DNA of 64,000 bases, taken from NCBI RefSeq assembly GCF_030685535.1, contig NZ_CP131601.1, forward strand, positions 1,116,001 to 1,180,000, written 5' to 3'. This DNA comes from Photobacterium leiognathi (lineage in GTDB: Bacteria; Pseudomonadota; Gammaproteobacteria; Enterobacterales; Vibrionaceae). Of the stretch, positions 25,483 to 35,979 are shown in pieces. The translations under genes were made by a program, and so were the position numbers. Every line of letters begins with the position of its first letter. Positions within the stretch are counted from its first letter, which is position 1. The notes below the pieces were generated by a model. The model saw only the letters and a program-made list of their open reading frames with translations, had not been told where the DNA came from and did not search any database.

Positions 25483-26421
25483 ATGGAAATAAGTGCATTA
25501 CCCACTTTAGAAGCGCATCTAGTCGCTGCATTGTCTACACCACCAACAGAAGTGCGTCGACTATTTCATGGTCGTGGACGCTGCTGGCAAGGACTAGAGC
25601 AGATCACTGTTGATTGGTTGCAAGGTCAAGTACTTGTTTCTTTATTTAAAGAGCCTTCTCCTGAGTTCTTAGCTGAACTTACTATTTTGCTGAATAAACT
25701 GACTGAAACAGCAGAATGGCAAAACAGTGGTGCAACATCGTTATTGCTTCAGCATCGTGACCGTCTTGGCTCACCAATGGACGTGATTTGGGGTGAAACT
25801 TCTGAATATCAAGATGTGATTGAAAGTGGCTTAGTGTACAAGTTGGATCTTGGACGTAAGCAAAATAATGGCTTATTCCTTGATATGCGCTTTGGTCGTG
25901 ATTGGGTTCGTGAGCAAGCTGAAGGTAAGCGTGTACTTAACTTATTTGCCTACACATGTGGTTTTTCTGTCGCGGCAATTGCTGGTGGTGCAGAGCATGT
26001 GGTGAACCTTGATATGGCGAAAGCGGCATTAAACCGTGGTCGTGATAATCATCATTTAAATAAGCATGATTTAAAGAAAGTGAGTTTCTTAGGCCATGAG
26101 CTATTTAAATCATGGGGCAAAGTGCGTAAATACGGCCCGTATGATCTGATCATTATCGACCCGCCATCATTCCAAAAAGGCAGCTTTGCGTTAACGAAAG
26201 ATTATCAAAAAATCTTACGTCGTCTGCCTGAGTTATTAACGGAAAACGGTACAGTATTAGCTTGTGTCAATGATCCTAGCATCACTTCTGACTTCTTAAT
26301 TGAAGGAATGGCAGCAGAAGCACCAGAGCTAGTATTTGAAAAGCGTTTAGAGAATCCACCTGAGTTTAAAGATATTGAACCTGAGGGTGGTTTAAAAGCT
26401 TTGGTATTCCAACGCAAATAA
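25483..26421 (+). CDS. Class I SAM-dependent RNA methyltransferase, RlmI/RlmK-like
   Basis: 312 aa. The SAM-binding motif NLFAYTCGFSVAAI with GGAEHVVNLDMA lies mid-protein, and the catalytic-type motif IDPPSFQKG near residue 230. This fits the COG1092 family that methylates 23S rRNA bases. The N-terminal PUA domain of RlmI is missing, so the target is uncertain. RlmI-like proteins of this length are common in vibrios (recollection). A terminator follows. Confidence 0.8.
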   Translation: MEISALPTLEAHLVAALSTPPTEVRRLFHGRGRCWQGLEQITVDWLQGQVLVSLFKEPSPEFLAELTILLNKLTETAEWQNSGATSLLLQHRDRLGSPMDVIWGETSEYQDVIESGLVYKLDLGRKQNNGLFLDMRFGRDWVREQAEGKRVLNLFAYTCGFSVAAIAGGAEHVVNLDMAKAALNRGRDNHHLNKHDLKKVSFLGHELFKSWGKVRKYGPYDLIIIDPPSFQKGSFALTKDYQKILRRLPELLTENGTVLACVNDPSITSDFLIEGMAAEAPELVFEKRLENPPEFKDIEPEGGLKALVFQRK

Positions 26422-26455
26422 TTGCAAATCACAACATAGTTACAACAACTTTCTT

Positions 26456-26487
26456 ATCCCTTATGTTTTTAATGTAAGGGATTTTTT
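26456..26487 (+). terminator. Terminator of the methyltransferase gene
   Basis: ATCCCTTA/TAAGGGAT stem with an 11-base loop followed by a T-run, 35 bases after the stop. Confidence 0.75.
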
Positions 26488-26707
26488 GTGCGTTTTTTAT
26501 ACTAAATCCAGTGGTAAAAATGGAGGAAGTATCACATCACCATATATTCAACCTTACTAACCTCTTCATTATTAAGACTAATGTTGCAATTTTGTAGCGC
26601 CTGACAAATACTGAAAAGACGGAATATAAAAAATAAAAAAACGTAGGAAAATGTTTTAGCTGGTTTAGGTTAACCACATAGCGAACATACATTAAGGATG
26701 TGTAATT

Positions 26708-27718
26708 ATGTTTAAGTCTTTTTTTCTCGATCGCCGCTGGTTTCTATGGTCGATTCTTGGTACTGCCTTAATTCTGTATGTGACTTGGTATAAGGTGCAG
26801 ATAGACGTTGAGGTGAATGAGTGGTTTGGTACTTTCTATGATTTGATCCAGAAAGCACTCGCTAAACCTAATGCTGTGACATTTGAAGAGTTTTTGTCTA
26901 GCTGTATCGACTTTTTCAACATCGTTTCTATTTACATCATTATTGCTGTAATGCTTGATTTCTTTGTTCGTCACTATGTTTTCCGCTGGCGAACCGCAAT
27001 GAATGATTACTACATGTCACATTGGGATAAAATTCACCACATTGAAGGTGCATCTCAACGTGTGCAAGAAGATACCATGCGTTTTGCTAGGATTGTGGAA
27101 GGGCTAGGAGTGAGCTTTATGCGCTCGCTAATGACGCTGGTTGCGTTCTTACCGATCCTATGGGTATTGAGTGAAAATATTACTGAATTACCTTGGATTG
27201 GCGAGGTAGATCGTTCTTTGGTTTACCTTGCTATTATCTCGGCATTATTTGGTACCGTACTGCTTGCCATCGTGGGCGTGAAATTACCAGGACTTGAATT
27301 TAAAAACCAAAAAGTAGAAGCGGCATACCGTAAAGAGTTGGTTTTTGGTGAAGATCAAAATAACCGTGCCCAGCCTGAAACAGTTGGCGAGTTGTTCTTT
27401 AATGTGCGTAAGAATTATTTCAACTTATACCGCCATTACCTTTATTTTGATATCGCGAAATGGTCGTATATTCAGTACACGGTGATTGTACCTTATATCG
27501 CACTTGGTCCTGCGATTGTATCGGGGGCGTTAACGCTTGGTGTGTTACAGCAGATTTTACGTGCCTTTGGTAAGGTTGAAGAATCATTTCAGTTCTTGGT
27601 GCATTCGTGGAGTACGATTGTTGAATTGATGTCGATTTATAAGCGATTAAAAGCGTTTGAAGTTCAAATAGATGAAGCGATTGCAGCCGAAAACGTTGCA
27701 GTGGACGAGCAAATATAA
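26708..27718 (+). CDS. sbmA: SbmA/BacA-like peptide transporter, short form
   Basis: 336 aa; residues 12-325 align well with E. coli SbmA (WSILGTAL, FFVRHYVFRWRTAMN, IEGASQRVQEDTMRFA, GLEFKNQKVEAAYRKELVFGE). SbmA takes up peptides, including some antimicrobial peptides, across the inner membrane using the proton gradient. E. coli SbmA has 406 aa. Here MFKSFF is followed directly by the second half of the usual N-terminus, so about 70 residues with one or two membrane segments are missing. The frame is otherwise clean, so it may be a natural short form. Single gene with a strong terminator. Confidence 0.87.
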   Translation: MFKSFFLDRRWFLWSILGTALILYVTWYKVQIDVEVNEWFGTFYDLIQKALAKPNAVTFEEFLSSCIDFFNIVSIYIIIAVMLDFFVRHYVFRWRTAMNDYYMSHWDKIHHIEGASQRVQEDTMRFARIVEGLGVSFMRSLMTLVAFLPILWVLSENITELPWIGEVDRSLVYLAIISALFGTVLLAIVGVKLPGLEFKNQKVEAAYRKELVFGEDQNNRAQPETVGELFFNVRKNYFNLYRHYLYFDIAKWSYIQYTVIVPYIALGPAIVSGALTLGVLQQILRAFGKVEESFQFLVHSWSTIVELMSIYKRLKAFEVQIDEAIAAENVAVDEQI

Positions 27719-27736
27719 TCGTCACTTTTAAGATAC

Positions 27737-27776
27737 AAAAAGCCCGTGTAAATAAGTCATTTACACGGGCTTTTTT
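27737..27776. terminator. Strong bidirectional terminator
   Basis: AAAAGCCCGTGTAAAT pairs with ATTTACACGGGCTTTT around a 5-base loop, T-run on both strands, between the convergent sbmA and pilotin genes. Confidence 0.9.
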
Positions 27777-27793
27777 AGTTATGCTTCAGCGCT

Positions 27794-28195
27794 TTATTTA
27801 ATTGATTCGCAGAAGTCTTTAGATACGGCTTGTTGTGCCATTGTACGACCACTGATGTCCTTGATCGTAATTTGGTAATTCACACCACTATCAAATAATG
27901 GAATGATTTCTGAGTTACGACAGTAGTTTGCCGCCGCTGTTTTTGCAGCACGAGATGGCGTAATACGGCTCTTACCACCATAGATAATATTGATTTTTAC
28001 GGTACTACCAGAGGCATAAGCCTGAGTGATTTGGTAAGCATCAATTGTAGGGTAAGGCGCTTTGCTATCAATAGCAGCAGCACGGCTTTTGGCTAATGAC
28101 TCAGCAACTTGTTGTTTCTCATGAGAAGCACAGCCACTTAATAGTAATACACCGAGAGATGCAGTAATTAGCGCTTTGTTGATGGTTAATTTCAC
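27794..28195 (-). CDS. gspS2: Type II secretion pilotin GspS-beta (AspS) lipoprotein
   Basis: 133 aa with a lipobox LLSGC (Cys near residue 22). After it, GCASHEKQ, YASGSTVKINIIYGG, NYCRNSE and SGVNYQITIKD match E. coli GspS-beta/YghG and Vibrio AspS in order and spacing. The two later Cys (NYC, DFC) are in the positions expected for the disulfide of this fold. The pilotin carries secretin GspD to the outer membrane. No other gsp gene is in this window; it pairs with yciI (22-base gap), so it is an orphan as in other vibrios (recollection). Confidence 0.8.
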   Translation of the reverse strand: MKLTINKALITASLGVLLLSGCASHEKQQVAESLAKSRAAAIDSKAPYPTIDAYQITQAYASGSTVKINIIYGGKSRITPSRAAKTAAANYCRNSEIIPLFDSGVNYQITIKDISGRTMAQQAVSKDFCESIK

Positions 28196-28217
28196 GATCT
28201 AGTCCTTAAGCTGCTAA

Positions 28218-28517
28218 TTATGGAAGCACTTTTTTAAATGGCTTCACAATGACATTTGCGTAAACGCCTGCATCAATATAAGGATCGGCATCAGCCCATT
28301 GTTGTGCTTGCTCTAAAGAGTCAAATTCAGCAATAACTGTTGAGCCAGTAAAGCCTGCTTCACCAGGGTTATCACTATCAATTGCTGGCATTGGACCTGC
28401 AACTAATAGACGACCTTGCTCTTGAAGATCTTTTAAACGTGCAAGGTGTTTTTCACGAACACTCATACGGCGCTCTAGGCTATTTTCTACGTCTTGAGAA
28501 AAAATGACGTACCACAT
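28218..28517 (-). CDS. yciI: YciI family protein
   Basis: 99 aa of the ferredoxin-like YCII fold, starting [17 protein letters not shown], with the conserved His (REKHLARL) and Asp (DPYIDAGVY). The exact function is unknown. I chose the ATG at 28517 because AGGGAGAA lies just upstream and E. coli YciI starts MLYVIYAQD. The pilotin gene follows 22 bases later, probably in one transcript. Confidence 0.9.
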   Translation of the reverse strand: MWYVIFSQDVENSLERRMSVREKHLARLKDLQEQGRLLVAGPMPAIDSDNPGEAGFTGSTVIAEFDSLEQAQQWADADPYIDAGVYANVIVKPFKKVLP

Positions 28518-28576
28518 TATCGTTCTCCCTAATAAATACAGAGGTGATAGCAATTAATATCTGCTATCTATCTTGT

Positions 28577-28844
28577 TATACCCAAGCAACCTCAAGATGC
28601 CGTGTTCAGCGAGACGACCTTAGTTCTCAGGCGCGGCAACGATTCGAAGATATAGTGGTTCTACATTGAGAATCGTTAACAAAGTTTGAGAGCTAAGGAC
28701 GCTCGCCCTTTGGGAGCTTGTCACTGAGCCGACTTCTTGCGTCAGACAACTTGGAAAGAGCTCGCTATTCCGCTTCGTTGTCTTCCTTGAATTCAACTCA
28801 GTGACTTCGCTCTGAATCAGGCATCTTGAGGTCGCTTGGGTATA
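28577..28844. repeat. Palindromic-ended intergenic element (MITE-like), full copy
   Basis: 268 bases bounded by near-perfect 25-bp inverted ends beginning TATACCCAAGC (one mismatch). No coding capacity or transposase is seen. The left 98 bases recur at 24874-24971. It resembles the short intergenic repeats common in vibrio genomes. It splits yciI from yciA and can fold on itself through its ends. Confidence 0.8.
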
Positions 28845-28868
28845 TTTTATTTCTCCATAGTAACCAAT

Positions 28869-28902
28869 AAAAAAAGCACTAACTAGGCGTTAGTGCTTTT
28901 TT
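28869..28902 (-). terminator. Terminator of the yciBA transcript
   Basis: AAAAGCACTAAC/GTTAGTGCTTTT stem with a 5-base loop; T-run on the minus strand side, 44 bases past yciA. Confidence 0.8.
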
Positions 28903-28945
28903 GTCGGCTAATGTTGTACTTGTAGGCAAAAAGTGTTGCTAACAA

Positions 28946-29344
28946 CTAGGCTTTTGCGATTGGGCGAGGGCGACCTTCGCTATTAATAGCAACATAGTTA
29001 AAGGTTGCTTCACAAACGCGGTAGCGATCACCAACAGCCTCAACATCGACAGGTTTAACCCATACTTCTAGTGCTACACTCATTGATGTGTTGCCGATAC
29101 GTTTACATTCACCGTAGCAGCACACAACATCACCTACACTTACAGGCGCTTTAAATTCAATTTTATCAACAGATACGGTCACAACACGACCGCCTGAGAT
29201 TTCTTTCGCTAAGATAGCGCCAGCTAAATCGAGTTGCGACATGATCCAACCACCAAAGATATCACCGTTGGCGTTGGTGTCGGCTGGCATGGCAAGCGTG
29301 CGAAGCAGAAGCTGTCCGCGAGGGATATTATTTTCAGTGTTCAT
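28946..29344 (-). CDS. yciA: Acyl-CoA thioesterase YciA
   Basis: 132-aa hotdog-fold enzyme that hydrolyses acyl-CoA esters. The motif NANGDIFGGWIMSQLDLAGA (catalytic Asp) is intact and the end matches E. coli YciA. It follows yciB by 14 bases in the same direction, one operon, as in E. coli. Confidence 0.95.
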   Translation of the reverse strand: MNTENNIPRGQLLLRTLAMPADTNANGDIFGGWIMSQLDLAGAILAKEISGGRVVTVSVDKIEFKAPVSVGDVVCCYGECKRIGNTSMSVALEVWVKPVDVEAVGDRYRVCEATFNYVAINSEGRPRPIAKA

Positions 29345-29358
29345 GGTTCTACAACTTT

Positions 29359-29898
29359 TTACTGGTTATTGTCACTTTTCGGCAAGTGGCGATAAATGTA
29401 GCCACCTGTTAAGAAGGTAAAGAGTAAGGTTAAAGCAAGTAACCCAAATACTTTAAAATCTACCCAAATATCGAGTGGGAAATTGAATGCAATATAGACG
29501 TTTACTACAGCACAGACAACAAAAAACACACTCCAAGCAAGGTTAATTCGTAACCAAACTGCTTCTGGCAATGTAATTTCTTTACCTAGCATACTTTTGA
29601 TCAATGGTTTTCCCATAAATTGGCTGATCAATAGCGCTATAGCAAAGATGGCATAGATGATGGTGACTTTCCATTTGATGAAGTTTTCATCATGAAGAAA
29701 AATGGTTAAACCGCCAAAAATAGCGACTAAGACAAAGGTCACTAACTGCATTTTTTCGACTTTTTTGTAGATGAACCATGTCACTACAATTTGGACTGCT
29801 GTTGCCGCAATTAATGCGCCTGTCGCAATAAAAATGCCGCTCGTTTTAAATAAAATAAAGAAGATAATAAGGGGGATAAAATCGATTAATTGCTTCAT
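29359..29898 (-). CDS. yciB: Inner-membrane protein YciB (IspZ)
   Basis: 179 aa, five membrane segments, starting [18 protein letters not shown] as in the intracellular septation/YciB family. It takes part in cell-envelope synthesis and division (known of the family). It overlaps no neighbour; yciA is 14 bases downstream. Confidence 0.95.
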   Translation of the reverse strand: MKQLIDFIPLIIFFILFKTSGIFIATGALIAATAVQIVVTWFIYKKVEKMQLVTFVLVAIFGGLTIFLHDENFIKWKVTIIYAIFAIALLISQFMGKPLIKSMLGKEITLPEAVWLRINLAWSVFFVVCAVVNVYIAFNFPLDIWVDFKVFGLLALTLLFTFLTGGYIYRHLPKSDNNQ

Positions 29899-29964
29899 TA
29901 CAACAACTCATTTCTAAGAATTATTGACAGTATACCTTTTTAGAATCACGAATGAAAAACGATC

Positions 29965-30003
29965 AAAAAAGCTACTCTCCATCATTGGATGAGAGAGTAG
30001 CTT
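29965..30003 (-). terminator. Terminator of the symporter gene
   Basis: AAGCTACTCTC/GAGAGTAGCTT stem followed on the minus strand by TTTT, 18 bases past the stop at 30022. Confidence 0.85.
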
Positions 30004-30021
30004 GAGCGTTGTGAATAGGGT

Positions 30022-31281
30022 TTATTTTTGAGTCGGTTGCTGTTCGATAAGATTATCAACAATGACAGCACAAGCTGCATCACCTGTAATGTTTAATGCA
30101 GTGCGGATCATGTCAAAAATACGATCAAGGGCGAACAGCAGTGGTAGACCTTCAATGGGAATACCTGCGGCAAGTAATACGGCAACAACTAGAAATGAAG
30201 GCCCCGGAACACCAGCTTGACCAACAGCACCAAGGGTAGAAGTCAGGATTATTGCGACATAGGCTCCAAGGCTTAAATCGACTTGGAAAATCTGGGCAAA
30301 GAACATGGCGACTAAGCCATAATAAATCGCATTACCGCTCATATTAATCGTTGCACCTAAAGGTAAAACAAAAGAAGCGGTAGAGTTACGCACTTTTAAT
30401 TCTTCTTCACACACTTCCATGTTTACAGGCAGTGTTGCCATTGATGATGCCGTTGAAAGAGCGACAATCTGAGGCTTTTTCATCGCAGAAAGAAATGCTA
30501 ATGCTGATGTTTTACTTAATGTTTTAACCAGCAGCGGGTAGAAAATAAAACCGAAAATAGCGATAGCCGCAACGTAAACCACAAATAGCTTAAAGACTAC
30601 CATTAGGGCATCAAAACCAAAGGTGCCAACAGCATCTGCCATGAGACCAAATACACCGAGTGGCGCAATTTTCATTACGATATTGATCATCCATACCATG
30701 GCATCAACAATCGCACTAATACCGTTCACCAGCGGCTCTCGACGTTCTTTTTCCAGTTTAGAAACGGCAATACCAAAGAAAAGGCAAAAGACTAGAATTT
30801 GTAAGATATTGGCTTCAGTGAGTGATTGGAAAACATTGGTCGGGATCATGCCCAATACAGTATTCCAAAATGTCGGGAGTTCGCCTTTATCGGCGTAGGT
30901 TTTAGCAAACAATCCTGACACTGCATTTATGTCTATACCAACACCTGGTTTGAACAAATGCCCCATACCCAGTGCTAAGGTAACGGCAATGGCAGACGTT
31001 AAGGCGAAAAATAGCAGCGTAGTGACACCGACTTTTCCTGCTGAATGGCTATTTCCAAGACCTGCAGCGCCGGAAATAATGGCAACGGCAACGAGAGGGA
31101 TCACTAACATTTTGATCAGGTGAATAAAAATACTGCCGAGCGGTGCGAAGATAGAGGCTTCATGGCCCATCATGGCACCAACTAATGTCCCCAAGAACAT
31201 GGCAATAACAACTTGAACACCAATATTCTTTATTAAATTTCCGTTATTTTGCACGATAGCGACCCCTAATTGTGAATGCAA
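30022..31281 (-). CDS. Dicarboxylate/amino-acid:cation symporter (DAACS family)
   Basis: 419 aa with eight membrane segments and re-entrant loops. The serine-rich HP1 loop appears as LSTASSMATLP, the TM7 motif as NMSGNAIYYG and HP2 near GQAGVPGPSF; the C-terminal TGD motif is NITGDAACAVIVDN. The family takes up glutamate, aspartate, C4-dicarboxylates or serine/threonine. TM7 normally reads NMDGT; the Asp that binds a sodium ion in GltPh is Ser here, and the substrate Arg in TM8 is missing, so coupling and substrate may differ. It sits between yciB and trpA. Confidence 0.85.
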   Translation of the reverse strand: MHSQLGVAIVQNNGNLIKNIGVQVVIAMFLGTLVGAMMGHEASIFAPLGSIFIHLIKMLVIPLVAVAIISGAAGLGNSHSAGKVGVTTLLFFALTSAIAVTLALGMGHLFKPGVGIDINAVSGLFAKTYADKGELPTFWNTVLGMIPTNVFQSLTEANILQILVFCLFFGIAVSKLEKERREPLVNGISAIVDAMVWMINIVMKIAPLGVFGLMADAVGTFGFDALMVVFKLFVVYVAAIAIFGFIFYPLLVKTLSKTSALAFLSAMKKPQIVALSTASSMATLPVNMEVCEEELKVRNSTASFVLPLGATINMSGNAIYYGLVAMFFAQIFQVDLSLGAYVAIILTSTLGAVGQAGVPGPSFLVVAVLLAAGIPIEGLPLLFALDRIFDMIRTALNITGDAACAVIVDNLIEQQPTQK

Positions 31282-31473
31282 AAGCCTTTGGCGGAAGTAG
31301 TAACATAAGGTGTTAATATTGTTTTAATTGTTACACCAATATTTCATGGTTGTGTCTTTTACATGCAACAACCAGCAATGGCAACGGTTAGATTCGATAT
31401 TTTCTGCTGAGCTTAGAAAAATAGACGAAGTAATATGCAGCAAGAGGAGTAATTTTGTGCAGGTAGAAATAGT

Positions 31474-31519
31474 AAAAAGCCTATCAATGAGAAAGTGGTT
31501 CTCAGTTGATAGGCTTTTA
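31474..31519 (-). terminator. Terminator of the trp operon
   Basis: Long stem AAAAGCCTATCAAxTGAGAA facing TTCTCAGTTGATAGGCTTTT, 22 bases past trpA, with T-run on the minus strand. Confidence 0.85.
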
Positions 31520-31541
31520 TTAATAAATGTTGTTAAGGTTT

Positions 31542-32348
31542 TTAGCGTTTACTTGCCGCTTTCATTGCTGAAATAAATTCAGCCAGTTTTGCTAGCATTT
31601 GTTGGTTGTCATCAAGATTTTGCTCAATAATTTTCACCACAGCAGATCCTGATATTGCACCAGCTGCACCCGCTTCAATGGCATCACGCACTTGTTCTGG
31701 TGATGAAATACCAAAGCCTAAAATAGCGGGTGGTGCATTATGTGCTTTAAGGCTTGAAAGCAAATGGTCAATTGGCATGCCTGCTTTTGTTTCAGCTCCT
31801 GTAACACCTGCACGTGATAATAGATAAGTGTACCCACCGCCTAGCTCTGATACAGCCTGAAGTGTGGTTTCGTCTGCATTTGGTGGCGCGATAAAAATGG
31901 GATGAACGCCATATTTTACTGCTGCTTCACGAAATTCTTGTGATGCATTGACAGGAACGTCAGCAATCAACACTGAATCCACACCAGCTTCTGAGCACTG
32001 TTGGTAGAAGTTTTCTATACCTGCAGCAAATACGAGGTTGGCGTACATCAGCAAACCGATCGGCATTGTTGGGTATTTCTGACGAATTTGCGTAAGCATT
32101 TCAAAACATAAGACAGGGGTTGTGCCTGATTCTAGTGCACGAATTGTCGCCCCTTGAATGGTTGGGCCATCTGCTAGGGGATCAGAAAATGGAATACCTA
32201 GCTCTAATGCATCGGCACCAGATTCAACTAAAGTATCGATGATCTGCATTGATTGCTCAGGATTGGGATCACCAATGGTAACGAATGGAACAAAGGCACC
32301 TTCATTGCGCTCAGCTAACGTGCTGAATAACTCTTGATAACGATCCAT
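31542..32348 (-). CDS. trpA: Tryptophan synthase alpha chain
   Basis: 268 aa. It cleaves indole-3-glycerol phosphate to indole, which is passed through a tunnel to TrpB. The catalytic Glu and Asp lie in [15 protein letters not shown]. The start overlaps the trpB stop by one base (TAATG), which couples their translation. Last gene of the operon; a strong terminator follows. Confidence 0.98.
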   Translation of the reverse strand: MDRYQELFSTLAERNEGAFVPFVTIGDPNPEQSMQIIDTLVESGADALELGIPFSDPLADGPTIQGATIRALESGTTPVLCFEMLTQIRQKYPTMPIGLLMYANLVFAAGIENFYQQCSEAGVDSVLIADVPVNASQEFREAAVKYGVHPIFIAPPNADETTLQAVSELGGGYTYLLSRAGVTGAETKAGMPIDHLLSSLKAHNAPPAILGFGISSPEQVRDAIEAGAAGAISGSAVVKIIEQNLDDNQQMLAKLAEFISAMKAASKR

Positions 32349-33538
32349 TACAGTGCTCCCTTGTCCTTTAAAATATCGTGAACAGTAAAGATATCTTTGT
32401 CACCACGACCTGATAAATTCACAACCAATAGTTGTTCTTTTTCAGGCTCTTCATTAATCAGTTTCATGGCATAAGCTAATGCGTGTGCTGATTCCAATGC
32501 AGGAATAATACCTTCATTACGTGCTAGTAATTGGAATGCTTCCAATGCTTCATCATCTGTTACCGAGCCATATTCAGCACGACCAGTAGCATTAAGGTGT
32601 GCATGTTGTGGACCAACGGATGGGAAATCGAGACCTGCCGATACTGAGTAAGACTCTTCTACTTGTCCGTATTCATCTTGCATCAGAGGTGCTTTCATAC
32701 CAAAGAAAATACCTAGCTTGCCATGTTTAAGTGGTGCACCGTGCATGTCGGTATCTAAACCTTTACCTGCAGGCTCTACACCAATTAACTTAACGTCAGT
32801 TTCTTTAATAAAGTCCGAGAACATACCGATGGCATTTGAACCACCACCAACACAAGCAATCACCGCATCAGGTAGACGACCTTCTTTTTCAAGAATTTGT
32901 GCTTTGGTCTCTTCACCAATGATGTGTTGGAACTCACGTACAATCGTCGGGAATGGGTGAGGACCTGCCGCGGTACCTAGCAAGTAGTGGGCTTTGTCGT
33001 AACTTGCCGACCAATCTCGCATAGCTTCGTTACAGGCATCTTTTAGCGTTGCAGAGCCTGAGTGGACAGGGATCACTTCAGCGCCCATTAGCTTCATGCG
33101 AAATACGTTTGGGCTTTGACGCTCAACATCTTTTGCGCCCATGTAAACACGACATTTTAGACCTAATAGGGCGCAGGCAAGGGAGGTTGCAACACCGTGT
33201 TGACCAGCACCTGTTTCAGCGATGATTTCGTTTTTGCCCATGCGTTTAGCAAGTAATGCCTGACCTAACACTTGGTTAGTTTTGTGTGCGCCGCCATGCA
33301 GTAAGTCTTCACGCTTTAGGTACAGCTTAGTGTTGGTACCTTTGGTTAGGTTCTGACATAGTGTAAGGGCGGTTGGGCGACCAGCGTACTCTTTTAGTAG
33401 CGTAATGAATTCTTGTTGGAAACTTGGATCTTGTTGCGCTTCGATAAACGCATCTTCCAGTTGGTCCAAAGCTGGGACTAAAATTTGTGGTACGTACTGA
33501 CCACCAAATTCGCCAAAGAAGGCATCTAATTTGCTCAT
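32348..33538 (-). CDS. trpB: Tryptophan synthase beta chain
   Basis: 396 aa. It joins indole and serine using pyridoxal phosphate; the cofactor lysine is in GGAHKTNQ and the phosphate-binding loop is GGGSNAIG. Starts two bases after trpCF. Confidence 0.98.
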   Translation of the reverse strand: MSKLDAFFGEFGGQYVPQILVPALDQLEDAFIEAQQDPSFQQEFITLLKEYAGRPTALTLCQNLTKGTNTKLYLKREDLLHGGAHKTNQVLGQALLAKRMGKNEIIAETGAGQHGVATSLACALLGLKCRVYMGAKDVERQSPNVFRMKLMGAEVIPVHSGSATLKDACNEAMRDWSASYDKAHYLLGTAAGPHPFPTIVREFQHIIGEETKAQILEKEGRLPDAVIACVGGGSNAIGMFSDFIKETDVKLIGVEPAGKGLDTDMHGAPLKHGKLGIFFGMKAPLMQDEYGQVEESYSVSAGLDFPSVGPQHAHLNATGRAEYGSVTDDEALEAFQLLARNEGIIPALESAHALAYAMKLINEEPEKEQLLVVNLSGRGDKDIFTVHDILKDKGAL

Positions 33539-33540
33539 AA

Positions 33541-34941
33541 TTATTTATTGTCCTTAATATTTTTGATTGCCGCGAATGCCGCATCCAATTTATTCGGGTC
33601 TTTTAGCCCTGGCGCACTTTCCACACCAGAGTTTAAGTCAAGGCCATCAAATCCTAATGCTGCTGCTTGTTGTGCGTTATCTGCATTTAGGCCACCAGCC
33701 AGTAATATACCTTTTCGATCGCTACTTTGGATCAATGACCAATCGAAGCTCGTTCCAGTACCACCACTTTGGTTACCTACTTTACTATCAACAAGGTGTT
33801 TATCAACGGTAAAATCCTTCAGTTCAGGAAGGGTATCTGTCACACCGTGCGCTTTCCAAATCTGACACTCTTTCGGTAAGGTTGCTCGAAGCTCTGTAAT
33901 GTAATCTTGGGTTTCGTCACCATGAAGCTGAACCGCAGCCAAAGAGAGGTGGTTTGCAACATGGCTAACTTCTTTAACTGCTGCATTTTGGAACACACCG
34001 ACAAAGTGAAGCGGAGCGCCTGTCATTACATGGCGAGCTTGTTCAATATCAATGCAACGAGGTGAGGCAGGAACAAAGATCAAACCACCGTAAACGGCAC
34101 CATTTTGATAGGCAGCTGTGGCATCTTTCGCTTGGGTTAAACCACAGACTTTGTTTTCACCAAACAGTACGCGACGAACCGCAAGATCAAGGTTATCCTC
34201 TGCCATTAACGAGCTACCAATTAAGAAGCCGTTAGCAAATGCCGCGAGATCACGAACTTCTTGATTGGTGTAAATACCTGACTCTGAAATCACAATGGTG
34301 TCTTGCGATAGTTTAGGCGCAAGCTGTTTTGTGCGGTCTAAATCAATGCTTAAGTCACGTAAGTTTCGGTTGTTAATGCCGACAACTTTAGCGTTAAGCT
34401 TGATTGCGCGTTCAAGCTCTTCTTCGTTACTGACTTCAGTTAAAATGCCAAGGTTCAACTCATTAGCAACCGCGGCAAGGGTTTGATATTCCTCGTCATT
34501 AAGCACAGATAGCATCAGTAAAATCGCATCGGCTTGATAGTGACGTGCTAAATAGACTTGGTAGGTATCAACCATGAAGTCTTTACACAATACCGGCTGG
34601 TGTACCTGACTACGAACTTGAGGTAGAAACTCAAAGTTACCTTGGAAGTACTTTTCATCTGTTAAGACTGAAATAGCACTGGCGTAGTTATTGTAAACAG
34701 CGGCAATGTAATCAAGGTTAAAATCATCACGGATCAAGCCTTTCGATGGTGATGCTTTTTTACATTCCAGAATAAAAGCAGGGCGCTCTACACCGTTATC
34801 GCTGTTTGATGCTAAGGCTTGGTAAAAATCACGATCACTTGGTACGAGATCATCTACAAATGAAGCCAGCGGCTGTGACGCTTTACGTGCTTCTACCCAA
34901 ATCTTTTTGTCAGCAACAATTTTTGCTAATACTGTTTCCAT
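33541..34941 (-). CDS. trpCF: Bifunctional indole-3-glycerol phosphate synthase / phosphoribosylanthranilate isomerase
   Basis: 466-aa fusion, as in enterics and vibrios: TrpC domain about residues 1-255 ([29 protein letters not shown]) and TrpF domain about 256-466 ([25 protein letters not shown]). It catalyses two successive steps between TrpD and TrpA. It starts two bases after trpD ends. Confidence 0.98.
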   Translation of the reverse strand: METVLAKIVADKKIWVEARKASQPLASFVDDLVPSDRDFYQALASNSDNGVERPAFILECKKASPSKGLIRDDFNLDYIAAVYNNYASAISVLTDEKYFQGNFEFLPQVRSQVHQPVLCKDFMVDTYQVYLARHYQADAILLMLSVLNDEEYQTLAAVANELNLGILTEVSNEEELERAIKLNAKVVGINNRNLRDLSIDLDRTKQLAPKLSQDTIVISESGIYTNQEVRDLAAFANGFLIGSSLMAEDNLDLAVRRVLFGENKVCGLTQAKDATAAYQNGAVYGGLIFVPASPRCIDIEQARHVMTGAPLHFVGVFQNAAVKEVSHVANHLSLAAVQLHGDETQDYITELRATLPKECQIWKAHGVTDTLPELKDFTVDKHLVDSKVGNQSGGTGTSFDWSLIQSSDRKGILLAGGLNADNAQQAAALGFDGLDLNSGVESAPGLKDPNKLDAAFAAIKNIKDNK

Positions 34942-34943
34942 GA

Positions 34944-35954
34944 TTATCCTCGTGCTGCCAATTTTTCTACCAACTCAAAAGCCTTACCTGATTGCATGAC
35001 TTCAATGGCTTGTTGTGTATTTTGTTTTAGATCTTCTTGACCAAATAAGCGTAACAGCAGTGCTACGTTAACAGCGACTGCGCCCACTTGGGCTGGCGTA
35101 CCTTTACCCGTTAAAATGTTGGTGATAATGGCACGGTTTTCTTCTGGCTCACCGCCTTTGATTGCTTCTAACGGGTAAGTGTCTAAACCGAAATCAGCAG
35201 GGGTTAGGGTGTATTCTGTGATTTCACCATTAATGATTTCAGCGACATGGGTTTCACCATGAATTGCCACTTCGTCTAAACCGCTACCGTGAACTACTGC
35301 CGCACGTTTCATACCCATGGTTGCCATGGTTTCAGCTATTGGGCGAACGAGGCTGTTATCGTAAACACCCATCAACTCAATGTTAGGTTTTGCAGGGTTA
35401 ATTAAAGGCCCCAACACATTGAAGATGGTGCGGGTTTTTAATGTTTGACGTACAGGCATAGCATGACGAACACCACCATGGTATTCAGGGGCAAATAAGA
35501 AACACACGCCTAGTTCATCTAATGCGCCACGGGCGTTTTCTGGTGTCATCGCTAGGTTGATCCCAAACTTATCAAGTAGATCGGATGAGCCAGATTTACT
35601 GGAAACGCCACGGTTACCGTGTTTCGCTACTTTAATGCCACATGCAGCAGCAACAAATGCAGCAGTGGTTGAAATATTGATGGTATTGGCACCATCACCA
35701 CCTGTGCCGACAATATCGGCAAAGTCGTAATCAGGGCTAGGGAAAGGGTTCGCATTAGCCACTAAAGCGCTTGCGGCACCTGCAATTTCTTGAGGTGTTT
35801 CACCTTTGATTTTTAGCGAGGTTAATACCGCAGAAAGCAAGATAGGATCCACCTCACCTTTGATAATGGCATCAAATAGGGTGTGGCTATCTTCTTGGCT
35901 CAGAGATTCTTGGTCGTAGAGTTTATTGGCAATGTCGTAAATTTTGTTATCCAT
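34944..35954 (-). CDS. trpD: Anthranilate phosphoribosyltransferase
   Basis: 336 aa from the chosen start. The phosphoribosyl-binding motif [14 protein letters not shown] and [15 protein letters not shown] are intact. ATGs at 35963, 35960 and 35954 are in frame; AAGGA sits 8 bases before the last, so I prefer 35954 (MDNKIYD). It is separate from trpG, unlike the E. coli trpGD fusion. Confidence 0.95.
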   Translation of the reverse strand: MDNKIYDIANKLYDQESLSQEDSHTLFDAIIKGEVDPILLSAVLTSLKIKGETPQEIAGAASALVANANPFPSPDYDFADIVGTGGDGANTINISTTAAFVAAACGIKVAKHGNRGVSSKSGSSDLLDKFGINLAMTPENARGALDELGVCFLFAPEYHGGVRHAMPVRQTLKTRTIFNVLGPLINPAKPNIELMGVYDNSLVRPIAETMATMGMKRAAVVHGSGLDEVAIHGETHVAEIINGEITEYTLTPADFGLDTYPLEAIKGGEPEENRAIITNILTGKGTPAQVGAVAVNVALLLRLFGQEDLKQNTQQAIEVMQSGKAFELVEKLAARG

Positions 35955-35979
35955 AATCATCATCCTTAATGCTTTGAAT

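Larger units (their letters stand above)
28518..28945. other. Gap between yciI and yciA
   Basis: 428 bases filled mainly by the 268-bp palindromic-ended element (28577-28844) and the yciA terminator (28869-28902). No gene seen. Confidence 0.7.

Noticed and set aside
31328..31576. 82-aa plus-strand frame between the symporter and trpA
   Set aside because: It spans the trp terminator and the end of trpA and has no ribosome site.
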